DNA from: Pseudomonas sp. B21_DOA
GTDB taxonomy: Bacteria > Pseudomonadota > Gammaproteobacteria > Pseudomonadales > Pseudomonadaceae
Direction: 5' to 3'
Length of the DNA stretch: 64,000 bases
NCBI GenBank assembly: GCA_030544685.1
Contig: CP086683.1
Coordinates: forward strand, 3,968,001-4,032,000
Part shown: positions 50,601 to 61,756 of the stretch, piece after piece
Numbering within the stretch: position 1 is the first letter of the stretch
Layout of the letters: every line of letters begins with the position of its first letter
Translations under genes and position numbers: made by a program
The notes under the pieces: model-generated
What the model saw: only the letters and a program-made list of their open reading frames with translations
Told to the model about the DNA's origin: nothing
The model's database searches: none

Positions 50601-51769
50601 GTGGTGACCGAGACCGTGGACGAAGCAGCGGTGCACGCCCATCTGGCGACGACACTGCCCAGAGCGGTGATCCCCGGCAGCTACCTGTGGCTCGACGCGC
50701 TGCCACTGACCGCCAACGGCAAGGTCGACCGAACCGCGCTGACAGCGTTGGCGGATGAAGAGATGACCAACCGCCAGGTCAACCTGAGCAGCCCGCGCGA
50801 TCACATCGAACTGGCGTTGTACCAGATCTGGAAAAGCCTGTTGCTGGCGCCGCAGATCGGCATCCGCGACAACTTTTTCAATGTCGGCGGCACCTCCATC
50901 GCCGCAATCAAAATGGCCCATGAAATCAGCCAGCAGTTCGCGGTCGAAGTGCCGGTGCGCGTGGTGCTCAGCTACCCGACCATCGAAGCGCTGGGCGGCT
51001 GGCTGCGGGTCGGGGCTAATCCGGCGCTGGCCCTGAGCAACCTGATCGAATTCCGACGCGGCAGCGGCCAGCACAACGTGGTGTGCATTCACCCGGCGGG
51101 CGGCACGGCGTTCTGCTACCTATCGCTGGCCAAGGTGCTGCCGGATACAACAGGCGTCTACGGCGTGCAATCGCCGGGGCTGAATCCGGGGAGAGCACCG
51201 AGCCGACGGTCGAAGCGATGGCCGAGGCCTACTTGCGCCAGATTGAGCCGCTGACACAGCAACCGCTGATCCTCACCGGGTTGTCGTTCGGCGGCCTCGT
51301 AGCCTATGAAATGGCGCGACGGTTGACGGCGGCGGGGCGTCGTCAGGTGACGGTGGTGCTGCTTGACACCCAGGGTAGCGACGACCCCTGTTTCCGCGAG
51401 CAGATCGGCACCGTGGACATGGCCGAGTTTCGCGACAAACTGGTGCGCTTCAACGGCATGTACCCCGGCATCGAAGACGCCCAGGTCGAGCGCTATTTCA
51501 ACATCTACAACCGCAACCGGCTGGCCATGGCCGCCTATGAGTGCGCGCCGCGCGCCGGTCGTGTGGTGCTGATACAGGCGCGGGAAGATTTCAGCCGCCA
51601 TCAGTTGCATGAACTGCGCGGCTTCTGGCGTCGCCGCGCGGGCAGCGGCTATCTGGCGAAACTGGTCAGCGGCGGGCACTGGGACATGCTCGAAAGCGCG
51701 GAAATCCACCGGGTCTCGCAAATCATCCGTCGGGAGCTGCAACGCTTCGACGCGCAGGAGGCGAAATAA
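47659..51769 (+). CDS. NRPS 2: TubC-docking-C-A-T-TE (two assembly-type frameshifts)
   Basis: About 1370 residues after adding a G at 49746-49749 and 51188-51191. An N-terminal TubC-type docking domain (~1-55, LLALFARHGVVLEVDGDRL) precedes a condensation domain (~70-500, HHIIADGW), an adenylation domain (~505-1010; pocket D-A-W-V-F-G-V-V-I, hydrophobic, substrate unassigned), a carrier (~1071, NVGGTSIAAIKM) and a thioesterase (~1140-1365) with GLSFGG and a late His in GGHWDML. The docking domain should bind the acidic tail of NRPS 1, so this module extends the thiazole chain by one residue and releases it. ATG overlaps the NRPS 1 stop by 4 bp; the stop overlaps the NRPS 3 start (TAATG). Confidence 0.92.
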
Positions 51770-54700
51770 TGAGTGCGTCCAATGACAGGCCGTTGCTCGC
51801 GCGTTTTGCCGAGCAAGTGGCGCGCAATCCGCAAGCCCCGGCGGTTATCGATCAATCGGTCAGGCTGACTTACGCCCAACTGGCCAGCGCCAGCGAACGC
51901 ATCGCCCGAGGGTTGCTGGCGCGCGGCGTCGAGCCCGGCCAATCGCTGGCGCTGTGTACGCCGCGATGCTGGCAATGGTTGGCGGCGATTATCGGCGCGT
52001 TGAAAGTTGGCGCGGTAGTGGTGCCGCTGGACCGGGCCAGCCCGCGCCAACGCCGGGAACTGATGCTGGCGGATGCGGCGTGTGTCGGCCTGATTACCCT
52101 GAATGAAGAATCGGTGTGGTCACCTTCACTGTGGCAAACCAGTGTCGAGGCCTTGCTCGATCAGCCGGACGCTGCGCCGCAAACACTGGCCGACGACTTC
52201 GCCGAGGTGATGTTCCTGTTCTACACCTCGGGCACCACCGGCACGCCGAAAGCGGTTGAGGTTGGCGAGCGCGGCTTGCTGCGGCTGGCGTCCACCGACG
52301 GCTACATCGAGATTCGCCCGACGGATCGGTTTGCCTGCCTGTCCAACCCGGCATTCGATGCGTGCAGTTTTGAACTGTGGGCGCCGCTGCTCAACGGCGG
52401 TTGCTGCGTCCTGATCGCTGACGAGGACGTGCTGGATGCGCGTCGACTGGCCGAGGTGCTGGAGCGCACGCAGGTCGACAACCTGTTCATGACCGTGTCG
52501 CTGTTCAACACGATGATTGCCCAGTGGCCGTCGTGCTTTTCCAGCATGCGTCAGGTGCTGATCGGCGGTGAGCAGATCAGCGCCGCCGCCGTGCGCGGGT
52601 GGTACCGGGCCAATCCTGAGAGCCGCTGCCGGATCTTCAACGTCTACGGCCCCACCGAATGCACCACGTTTGCCCTGTGCTGGCCGATCAGCCGCGATTT
52701 TGCCGGTGACTCGGCGCCCATTGGCCGGCCGTTGCCGGATACCGGCGTGCAGGTGTTGGATGAGCAGCAACGCCCGGTGTCGGCAGGCGAGGTCGGCGAG
52801 CTGTATTTGAGTGGCAGCGGTGTCGCCCGTGGCTACCGCAACCGGCCCGAGGAAACCGCCCGCCAGTTCGTCCGTTTACCCGACCTCGACGGTGGCGCGC
52901 AGGTGCATTACCGCACCGGCGATCTGGTGCGGCGCAATGCCGAAGGCTTGATCGAGTACCTGGGGCGGGTCGACCGGCAGGTGAAGATCCGGGGTTTCCG
53001 GATCGAGCCGGGGAGGTGGAGCAACGGATCCTGGAGCATCCGGGTGTGGCGCAGGTGTATGTCTGCACCCGGCGGCAGGCGGCGGAAGATCATCAGTTGC
53101 TGGCGTTCATCGTGCCTCGCCGGGCTCTGGACTATCACGCTTTCGAAAACCATCTGCGGGCACAACTGCCGCCTTACATGCGGCCTAACCAGCTGTTCCT
53201 GCTGGAGCGCCTGCCGTTGACGGCCAATGGCAAGATCGATCGTGATAGCTTGCTGGCCCAAGGTTCGAGTCCGTGGCACCCAGTCCTGACGACTACGGAT
53301 AACCAAAACGCATCACCGGCGCTGGATTGGTTGCTGAGTCAGGCCCGTTCGCTGCTCAGCCAACCCGCTCTGAGTGCGCAGGACGATTGGCTGGGCTGTG
53401 GCGGCGACTCGCTCAAGGCGATGCGCCTGCGTTCGGCGATCCGTGTCCGCTGGCAGCGCGAAATCGCGATCGATACGTTGCTCAACGAGCCTTTCTCGTC
53501 ATTGGCCGTACAACTGAGCGGTGAAACGAACGGCGCGTCGATCTACCCACCTGCGCCTGCAATCAGTCGCGCAAAACGCTTACCGGCCACCGCCGAACAG
53601 CGCCGCCTGTGGCTGTTGCAACAACGCTCGCCGACCTCGACCGCCTACAGCGTGCCGCTGATTCTGAATCTGGCGCCAGGTGTCGAAGTCGCGGCATTGG
53701 CCGAGGCTTTGGGGCGTCTGGTGCAGCGTCATTCGGGGTTGCGCACGGCATTCGTGGCGGGTGCCGATGGACTGGACCAGGTAATCGCCGAGCAGGGCTC
53801 GCCCTGTCGCATCTTTGCGCTCGGGCAGTTCACCGAGGACAACTGGCAGGCCTTCGCCGACCTGGTGTTCGCCGTGCCGTTCGACCTGACCACCCCGAAG
53901 CTGTTTCAGGCTTGGCTGTTGCCGTTCGCCGATGGCAGCTGCCGGCTGTTGCTGAACCTGCATCACATCATCGTCGATGGTTGGTCTGTGAACCTGCTGT
54001 TCGATGACCTGGCGCAGCTTTACAGCGATGTCTTGCAAGGCCGCGACAGCCTGCAACCCGCGGCCCGTTTGACGACGCTGGAGTTTGGCCAGTGGCAGCG
54101 CCAGTGGAACGTTGATCCGCATTATCGTGACCAGCGCCGCGCCCTCGCCGAGTTGCATCGCCGTCAGGAAGAACCGCCGCCTGCATTGATGCCAATGCGC
54201 GAAATCAGCCCGGACGCCCGGTTGCACCGGGAGCCTTTGGGCACCCTGCGCAGCGCGGCCCTGGAACGCTTTTGCACCCAACAACGGCTGACCCGTTTCG
54301 AAGTGCTGTTCAGCGTCTTCGCCTGGAGCCTGTACGCCCTGACCGGGTGCGAACGGCCACGGATCGCCAGTCCGGTGTCCAACCGGCCATTGGCGGAGTT
54401 CGAAGACACGGTCGGCATGTTTGCCAACACCGTGCTGATCCCGACCGCCGTCGAGCAGGCATCGACCCTGGATGAACAGTTGCGCAAGCAGACCGCCACG
54501 GTGCGCGAGGTGCTGGCGTTGCAGGACGTGGCGCTGGCGGATCTGGTGGAAGACCTGCGGCTGTCCTCGAGCCCGTTACTGTTCGATTTCATGTTCGTGC
54601 TGGAGAACACCGATTACGCAGCGCTGGCCGATTCGAACCTGCACGCGACGCTGCAATTTAACGAGCACTTGCACGCCAAGTGCCCGCTGACGCTGTTGAT

Positions 54701-57700
54701 GGTGGGCAGCGGGTCGCAACTGGAATGCTGGTGGGAATATCAGTGCAGCTACTTCGATGGCGAACAGATGCGCGCAGTGAATGCGCTGTTTCGCCGAGGC
54801 CTGGACCTGTTGTTGGAAACCCCGGCGGCCAACCTCAACGATTTGCTCGGTCCGTATCGACGTGGTTTGCCCCCGGCCAGTGAGGGCCCTCGGACTGCGC
54901 TGCCGTTCAACACACTGGCGGACGGGTTCGAGCATCAAGTGCATTGCACGCCGGAGGCGGTTGCGCTGGTTCAAGGCCAGCGGCGCCTTACCTACAGCGA
55001 ACTGAATGCGCTGGCCGATGCGCTGACGGCAAACCTGATCGAGTGCCATCCGTTGCCCGTCGGGAACGCGCCGTTGCATGTCGTGCTGTTCCTCGATGCC
55101 TCGGTGGAACACATCGTCGCCTTGCTAGCCCTGGCCAAACTCAATCTGACGGCCGTGCCGCTGGATCCTGCCTATCCGGTGGCGATCCAGCGCCAGGTGC
55201 TGGAACAGGCGCAACCGCATTGCGTGCTGTTCAGCGATATGACGAAGTCAGCGCTAGATGACCTGAACGCCGGACGATTCGCCACCCATCGGGTCGATCT
55301 GAGCGCCAATGCCGCAACGTTCGAACGTCGACGCCACGCCGGCGAACGGCCGCTGTACACGCTGTTCACCTCCGGAACGACCGGCACGCCCAAAGGTGTG
55401 CAAGTGTCTGAGCGCACCCTGTGCAACCTGCTGCAATGGCAGCGCACCGAAGGCCAGTTGCCGGCGAAAGCGGTAACCCTGCAGTACTCGATGCTGTCGT
55501 TCGATGTGTCGTTTCAGGAGATTTTCAGCACCCTGTGCGGCGGCGGGTGCTATCACCTGATCACGCCGCGCTGGCGTCAGGACGCCGAGGCATTGCTGGA
55601 GTACATGGTCGAGGCGCGGATCGAGCGCCTGTTTCTACCGTACGTGGCCTTGCAGCATCTGGCGCAAACCGCCGTGGCCCGGGGCATTTACCCTACGGCG
55701 TTGCGCGAGGTGATCACGGCCGGCGAGCAACTGCTGTGCACCGATGCGCTGCGCAACTGGTTCGGCGGCATGCCGCACGCCTCGCTGTTCAACCATTACG
55801 GCCCGACCGAAACTCACGTGGTCAGCGCCTTGCGCCTGCCGTCCGTGGCGCGGAACTGGTCGTTGCGCGCGCCGATCGGCCATGCCGTTGGCAATGCGCG
55901 GCTGTTGCTGGTCGATGAGCATGACCGCCCGGTGCCCACCGGCTGCCGTGGCTACCTGCTGGTGGCCGGGCCAATGGTTGCCCGGTGCTACCTGGCTGAT
56001 CCAGTGTTGAACGCTGCGCGGTTTGTCGAGCTGGCAGACGGCCGTTTGTACTACCGCACCGGCGATCTGGCGTGGGCCGATGCCCACGGCTGCCTGCATT
56101 ATCTGGGACGTGACGATCAGCAGATCAAACTCAGCGGCCATCGTTTGGAACTGGGTCAGATCGAGTCGGCGCTGATGCAGGTGCCGGAAGTGGTCAACGC
56201 GGTGGTGGCGGTGCAGGCCGATCCGCCACGGCTGATCGCCTGGCTGCAGCTCGAGGGCGAACCTGCGACATCCGGTGAGCTGGATCGTCAGGTCGCGCAA
56301 CTGCTGCCGGCCCATGTGCGAATCGATGAATACCGGCGGATCGACCTCTGGCCACGCACGCCGAGCGGCAAGATCGACCGCAAGGCCTTGCCGAATGTTG
56401 GCGAGGCCCTGGAGCGGCGCAGCACGCCAACACCGGTTGTTCAATTGACCGCGCTGGAACGGCAACTCAGCGAGTTGTTCCAGGCCGTGATCGGACGGGA
56501 CATCGAACCGGAGCAGACCTTCTTCGAGGCCGGCGCCACCAGCCTCGGATTGATGCGTTTGCATGGCCGTTACGTCCAAGAGCTGCCGCACAAGGTGACG
56601 ATGGCCGACCTGTTCGAATACGTCACGGTGCGACGTCTGGCGGCGCATCTGTCGACCGCGCCGGTGGCCGTGGCCGAGCGTGTACGGCAGACCGATGCAG
56701 ACCATCAGCCGATGGCGATCATCGGTATGTCGGTCAATGTGGCCGGGGCGCAGAACCTGTCCGAGTTCTGGGCGATGGTGCAAGGCAATCGGCTGGGCAT
56801 TGAGCACTTTGCCGCTGACGAGGGGCTGGTCGGCGCCCGCAGTCAACTGGCGGGCATGCTCGATTTCGATGCTGAGTACTTCGGCATCAGCCGCCAGGAA
56901 GCGCGCCTGATGGACCCGCAACAGCGGCATTTGCTGATGGCGTGCGTTCAGGCCCTGCAACACGCGGCCATCGTCCCGTCGGCGAATGGCCCGCGCATCG
57001 GCCTGATCGCCAGTTGCGGCGAAACCACTTACTTCCAGCAAATGCTGCGTGAAACCGCCGACGACGATTTGCCCGACGGCTTCCAGCTGGCGCTGCATCA
57101 CGACAAGGATTTTCTGGCGACCAAAGCCGCGTATCACCTGGACCTGAACGGCCCGGCCCTGAGCGTGCAGGCTGCTTGCGGCAGCTCGCTGATCGCCGTG
57201 CACCTGGCCAGTTCGATGCTGCGTCAGGGCGACAGCGACGTGATGCTCGCGGCCGGGGTGCTGATCGACCCGACGCTGACCGAGGGCTACCGGCACCGCT
57301 CGCAGCACATTTTCTCCGCCGACGGTTTGTGTCGTCCGTTCAGCGACGACGCCAGCGGCACCCTTGGCGCCAGCGGCTACGGCGTAGTGGTGCTCAAACC
57401 GCTGGCCAAGGCGCGGGCCGATGGCGACCGGATTTACGCGCTGGTCGAAGGATCGGCATTGAACAACGATGGCCGGGCCAAGATGAGTTACACCGCGCCG
57501 TCGGTGGCCGGGCAGAGCGCGGTCATCCGCGATGCCTTGAGCCGTGCCGGGTTAACCGGCGCCGACATCGGCTACGTAGAGGCCCACGGCACCGGCACCT
57601 TGCTCGGCGATCCGATCGAGGTCGCGGCGTTAACCAAGGCGTTCGGCGATGCGCCGGCCGGCCAATGCGCGCTGGCCTCGGTGAAAAGCCAGATCGGTCA

Positions 57701-60700
57701 TCTGGGTGCGGCGGCGGGCGTGGTCGGGCTGATTCGCGCCAGCCTCGCGGTGTTCCATGGCGTACTGCCACCGAACCTGGGTTTTGGCCGGATCAACCCG
57801 CAGATCGATCTTGAGCATTCGCCGTTCTATGTGCCGACCACGTCCCGGCCATGGCCGCAAGGGCGGCGACGACTGGCCGGTGTCAGCAGTTTCGGGATCG
57901 GCGGGACCAACGCGCACGTCATCGTTGGTGCTGCACCTACGGCGCAGGAAACTGTTGAGGAAACGTTGCCGCTGCTGATGATTTCAGCGCACAGCCGGGC
58001 GGAGTTGCTGCGCGATATCGCGGCGATTCGCGAATACCTGCACGCGAACCCGGAACAGCAGACTGCGTTGCTACGGCACTTGCAGTCAGGTCGCCGGCAG
58101 TTGCGCTGGCGCTTCGCGAGAGTGTGCCGGCCGGGTGACGACATTCCCTTGCAGCCGACAGCGATCAAGGAAATAGCGGCCTCGGGCGCGTCGTTGATCG
58201 CCGGTAATCAATCGCCGCAGGAGCTGCTGGAAGCTTGGTACGAAGGCGCGAACATCCAGTGGCCACAACGCTCGGCACCGCCGCCCTGGGATTTGCCGCC
58301 GTCGACATTCGATCTTCAGCCGTATCGTTTCCAGCCACCTGTAGCGGTTCAACCTGATGCGCCAACCCTTGAGCGACAACCGCTGGCGGACTGGTTCCAC
58401 CAGCGACAGTGGGTGCGCATCCGGCGCCTGAGCGCGACAGCGACGGCCGGATCCCGTGAGGTGCTGATTCTGTGCAGCCATGACGCGCCCGAATCGACAT
58501 TGCTGGCGAGCCTCAACGCCGTGTATCGACGCGTGATTCAAGTGCGCACCGGCAACGGTTTCAAACGCCTGAGCGCAGACAGTTTCGAGCTTGATCCGCT
58601 GGACACTGAGGCCCTGAGCCGTTTGCTCACTGAGGTCGCAGAACCTGCACTCGGCGAGCTCGACTGGCTGCATGCCTTGCCACTGGCGGTGTCTGGTGCA
58701 GTCAACGAGCAATCGCTGGATCTGGCGCAGTGGGCCTGTCTGGACACGGTCAGTGCGCTGATGCAGGCCTGGGGGCAAACCCCGCGCACGACCCGTCTGC
58801 GGTTGTGGTTGATGTCGTGGCAGGCATGCCCGGTGGACGGCGAGGTTCAACGGCCCGAACTGGCAGCGCTGGCCGGCATCACTGAAGTGGTGCCGCAGGA
58901 ATACCCGGTGCGTTGCCACTGGCTGGACTGGCCGTCTTCACGCCTCGGAGCGCACGCGGGCGAGTTGGCAGCGTTGTGTGTCGATCCGATCTCATTGCCT
59001 CGGCGAATGGCGGTGCGCGATGGTTATCTCTGGCAGCCACGTCTAATGCCTCAGCCATTGACCGGCCCAGCAACGACATCAGGGCTTCTGCCGGAAGACG
59101 GTACGTTCCTGGTACTGGGCGGCAGCGGCGGTATCGGCCGAACCTTGTGCGAACACCTGCTGCAGGCACCTGCACGCCGGGTGGTGCTGCTCTCGCGTCA
59201 GGGGCAATTGCCGGCGTCTCTGGCGGCTTACGCTTTGCGGATCGACTGCATCAAAGCAGACATCGCCGACCTGCCGCGCTGGCCGCAGGTACTCGATCAA
59301 CTGGCCGTTCGTTACGGTCGTGTGAGCGGGGTGATTCATGCAGCGGGCGTCGGTGCAGGCAGCCTGATTCGTCACCGCGATGCTCGGCAAATGGCCGAGG
59401 CCATGGCCGCCAAGACCCGCGGCATGCTGGCGGTCGAGGCCTTGATCGAGCACCTTACGCCGGATTTTGTCCTGTACTGCTCGTCGATGTCAGCGCTGTT
59501 TGGCGGCGCGGGGCATCTGGACTACGCAGCGGCCAGCGGGGTGCTCGACGGCTTCACCCACTATCGCCCGAACGCGACCGACGCGTGCCTGCGCCTGGAG
59601 ATCAACTGGGACATCTGGCGCGACATCGGCATGGCCACCACCAGCAACAGCGCAGACACCGCGCACCTGGAGCATCTGACGGTTGGTCTGTCCGCCGAAG
59701 AGGGCTGTCGGGTATTCGATCTGGCGATGGCGACGCAGTTGCCGCAGCTACTGATCTCCACCACCGGCATCGACACGGCGCGGCGGTTCTATCCGGTTCG
59801 CCATGGTGCCGTGGCCGCAGTGGTCGAGGCACCGAAGGGCATGGATCTGTCGACGCGCCTGCGTGAGTGCTTGTGCAAGTGGCTCGGTGTAGCCGAGCTG
59901 GAGGACGACGATTCACTGTACGACCTGGGCGCGGATTCGCTGACGCTGCTCGACCTGATCGACGAACTGCAAGCGGCCACTGGTGAGGTATTCCAGCTGT
60001 CGCAATTCAGCCACAAGGTCAGCCTGAGCGAAGTGCTCGGGCTGGTGTCGACCGCCACGGTTGAAGAGGCGCCCTCGCTGCACCGCACGACTGGCACGAC
60101 GCGGTGCGGATTGATCAATGGCATGCCGGTGCCGGCCGCGATTGGCTGTACCTGATCCACCCGGTGGGCGGCGATGTTCAGGCCTATCGGGAACTGGTGT
60201 CGGCATTGCCGGCGGAGTTGGGCGTGTGCGTGATCGCCGACCCGGCGCTGCGTGTTCCGCAGTTGCCGAACATCAGCGTGGACGAACGTGCACGCCGGTA
60301 TCAGGCGGCGATCAAGGCCCACCTTCCGCACGGCAGCACTTGGCGCCTGGCAGGCTGGTCATTTGGTGCATGGGTGGCGCAGGCGCTGTGTTATCAGGCC
60401 CAGGCTGACGGATTCAGGCAACCGTTGTTATACCTGATCGACCCGCCCGCGCCGGATGCCGGTGCGGAACTGGCCGGCATCGACGAACAGACGATCGAGC
60501 AGGTGTTCCAACGCGAGTTCGCGCAGCGCTGGCCGGAGGTTGAAGGGCAGGGCATGGCCGAGGAACGTCAGGCGTATCTGCAACGGCTGACGGTGTGCTG
60601 TCGCAACAACATGACCAGCATGCTCGACTTCCAGCCGCCGGCGCTTGCGAACACGGCGGTGCGGCTGTTCATCGCCGGGCAGGCCAATCCTTACGGGCTG

Positions 60701-60862
60701 GGCAACGCCTGGAACCCGGACGACCTGCAACGTAATTGGCAGGCCTTGCTGCCGCAGTTGCGCAGCTGGCAAACCCTCGACACCGATCACTACGGCATCG
60801 TGGCGGGCCGCTGGGCGCGGTTGCTGGCCGAGGCGATCGGTACGGATGAGCCTGCGCCATGA
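51769..60862 (+). CDS. NRPS-PKS 3: A-T-C-A-T-KS-KR-ACP-TE, no AT (two assembly-type frameshifts)
   Basis: About 3031 residues after adding a G at 53010-53013 and one base around 60065-60085. It starts directly with an A domain (~1-490, pocket D-A-F-x-I-G-V-T-F, Val-like) and T (GCGGDSLKAM, ~542), so it initiates its own chain. C (~604-1040, HHIIVDGW), A (~1050-1540, D-V-Q-F-I-A-H-V-V, proline code), T (~1588). KS (~1648-2050) has VQAACGSSLIAVH, EAHGTGT and SQIGHLGAA. A ~400-residue linker without GHSxG (no AT) leads to KR (~2447-2630, LGGSGGIG, LDYAAASG), ACP (LGADSLTLLDL, ~2720) and TE (GWSFGAW, ~2862). Malonyl loading must come in trans. Stop overlaps the next ATG. Confidence 0.92.
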
Positions 60863-61542
60863 ATGATCCGATCTCGATGCCGCGATGGTGGCTGGCCTTG
60901 ACCAAGGTGTTGTGCGAAGCCGATTCGAACGCGGCCTTGCGCTTGAGGCAATTGCGGGGTCAGGTGCCGTTCCAGCTGTTTCATCTCTGGCAGGCCGACG
61001 TGGTCATGCCGATGCTCTGCGAAGCCTTGCCGGAACATCAGCAGGCGCTGCTCGTGTTGCAAAGCCTGCATCAGCGGGCGGCGCTCGGCGTGATCGGGCG
61101 TCAGGGCGAGTGGCGGGCCACGCTCAAACCGGTGTTGCTGGCGCTGTACCGCAAGGCCTACGCCTACGACGCGGCGTACGCCAAGGCCCACGCCAGTGCG
61201 ATGGCCTACGGCCGCGCACCGGCCAACAGCGCCATGATTTCCGAGCACTTCGGCGGTGCCGAGGCGTTCGCCGGGTATTACGCACAACTCAATACCGAGG
61301 CAGCTGCCACCGCGTTTGCCCAGGCTCATGCCAGCGCCAACGCCGAAGTGTCGGCCCGGGCCTTTGCGGACGACGATGCAGACACCTGCGCTCAGGTCTG
61401 CGGGGCGTCCGTGCGGGTTTACGTCGGGGCCTGCGCTTCGAGCGACGAACAGCGACATGCCGTATTCAACCATCTCGCCGCCGGGCTCGACCGGAGTCTG
61501 GCCACGCTGCAATCCCGTTCAACAGGAGAACGACATGAATGA
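60859..61542 (+). CDS. unknown protein in the NRPS operon (227 aa)
   Basis: Soluble, helical, alanine-rich protein. The first ~110 residues hold MPRWWLALTKVLCEAD and FQLFHLWQADVVMPMLCEAL. The middle has the quasi-repetitive YAYDAAYAKAHASAMAYG and the rest FAQAHASANAEVSARAFADD with scattered Cys. I cannot assign a family. It begins inside the stop of the synthetase (ATGA overlap) and its end overlaps the MbtH-like start by 8 bp, so it is translationally coupled and very likely needed for the pathway. It may be a scaffold or a novel tailoring enzyme. No signal peptide or TM segment. Confidence 0.7.
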   Translation: MNDPISMPRWWLALTKVLCEADSNAALRLRQLRGQVPFQLFHLWQADVVMPMLCEALPEHQQALLVLQSLHQRAALGVIGRQGEWRATLKPVLLALYRKAYAYDAAYAKAHASAMAYGRAPANSAMISEHFGGAEAFAGYYAQLNTEAAATAFAQAHASANAEVSARAFADDDADTCAQVCGASVRVYVGACASSDEQRHAVFNHLAAGLDRSLATLQSRSTGERHE

Positions 61543-61741
61543 CGCACACCTGCAATTCGATGTGGTGATCAACGCCCAGGGTCAGTATTCCCTGTGGCCG
61601 GCGGGCAAGCCGATGGCCAGCGGCTGGAACGAGGCGGGGATGCGTGGCGAACGCCAGGTCTGCCTGGATTACATCAACGAACACTGGATTGACATGCGCC
61701 CGCGTTCGCTGCACGAGCAATCATCGGTGTCGTTCCAATAA
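61535..61741 (+). CDS. MbtH-like protein
   Basis: 68-residue chaperone that binds and activates NRPS adenylation domains. Family features are the central FDVVINAQGQYSLWPAGK, then GWNEAGMRGERQVCLDYI, and NEHWIDMRPRSLHE with the invariant tryptophans. The start is the ATG after AACAGGAGAACGAC, overlapping the previous stop by 8 bp. The same operon as the three synthetases, which it should serve. Confidence 0.93.
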   Translation: MNDAHLQFDVVINAQGQYSLWPAGKPMASGWNEAGMRGERQVCLDYINEHWIDMRPRSLHEQSSVSFQ

Positions 61742-61756
61742 AAAAGGTGAGGGAAC

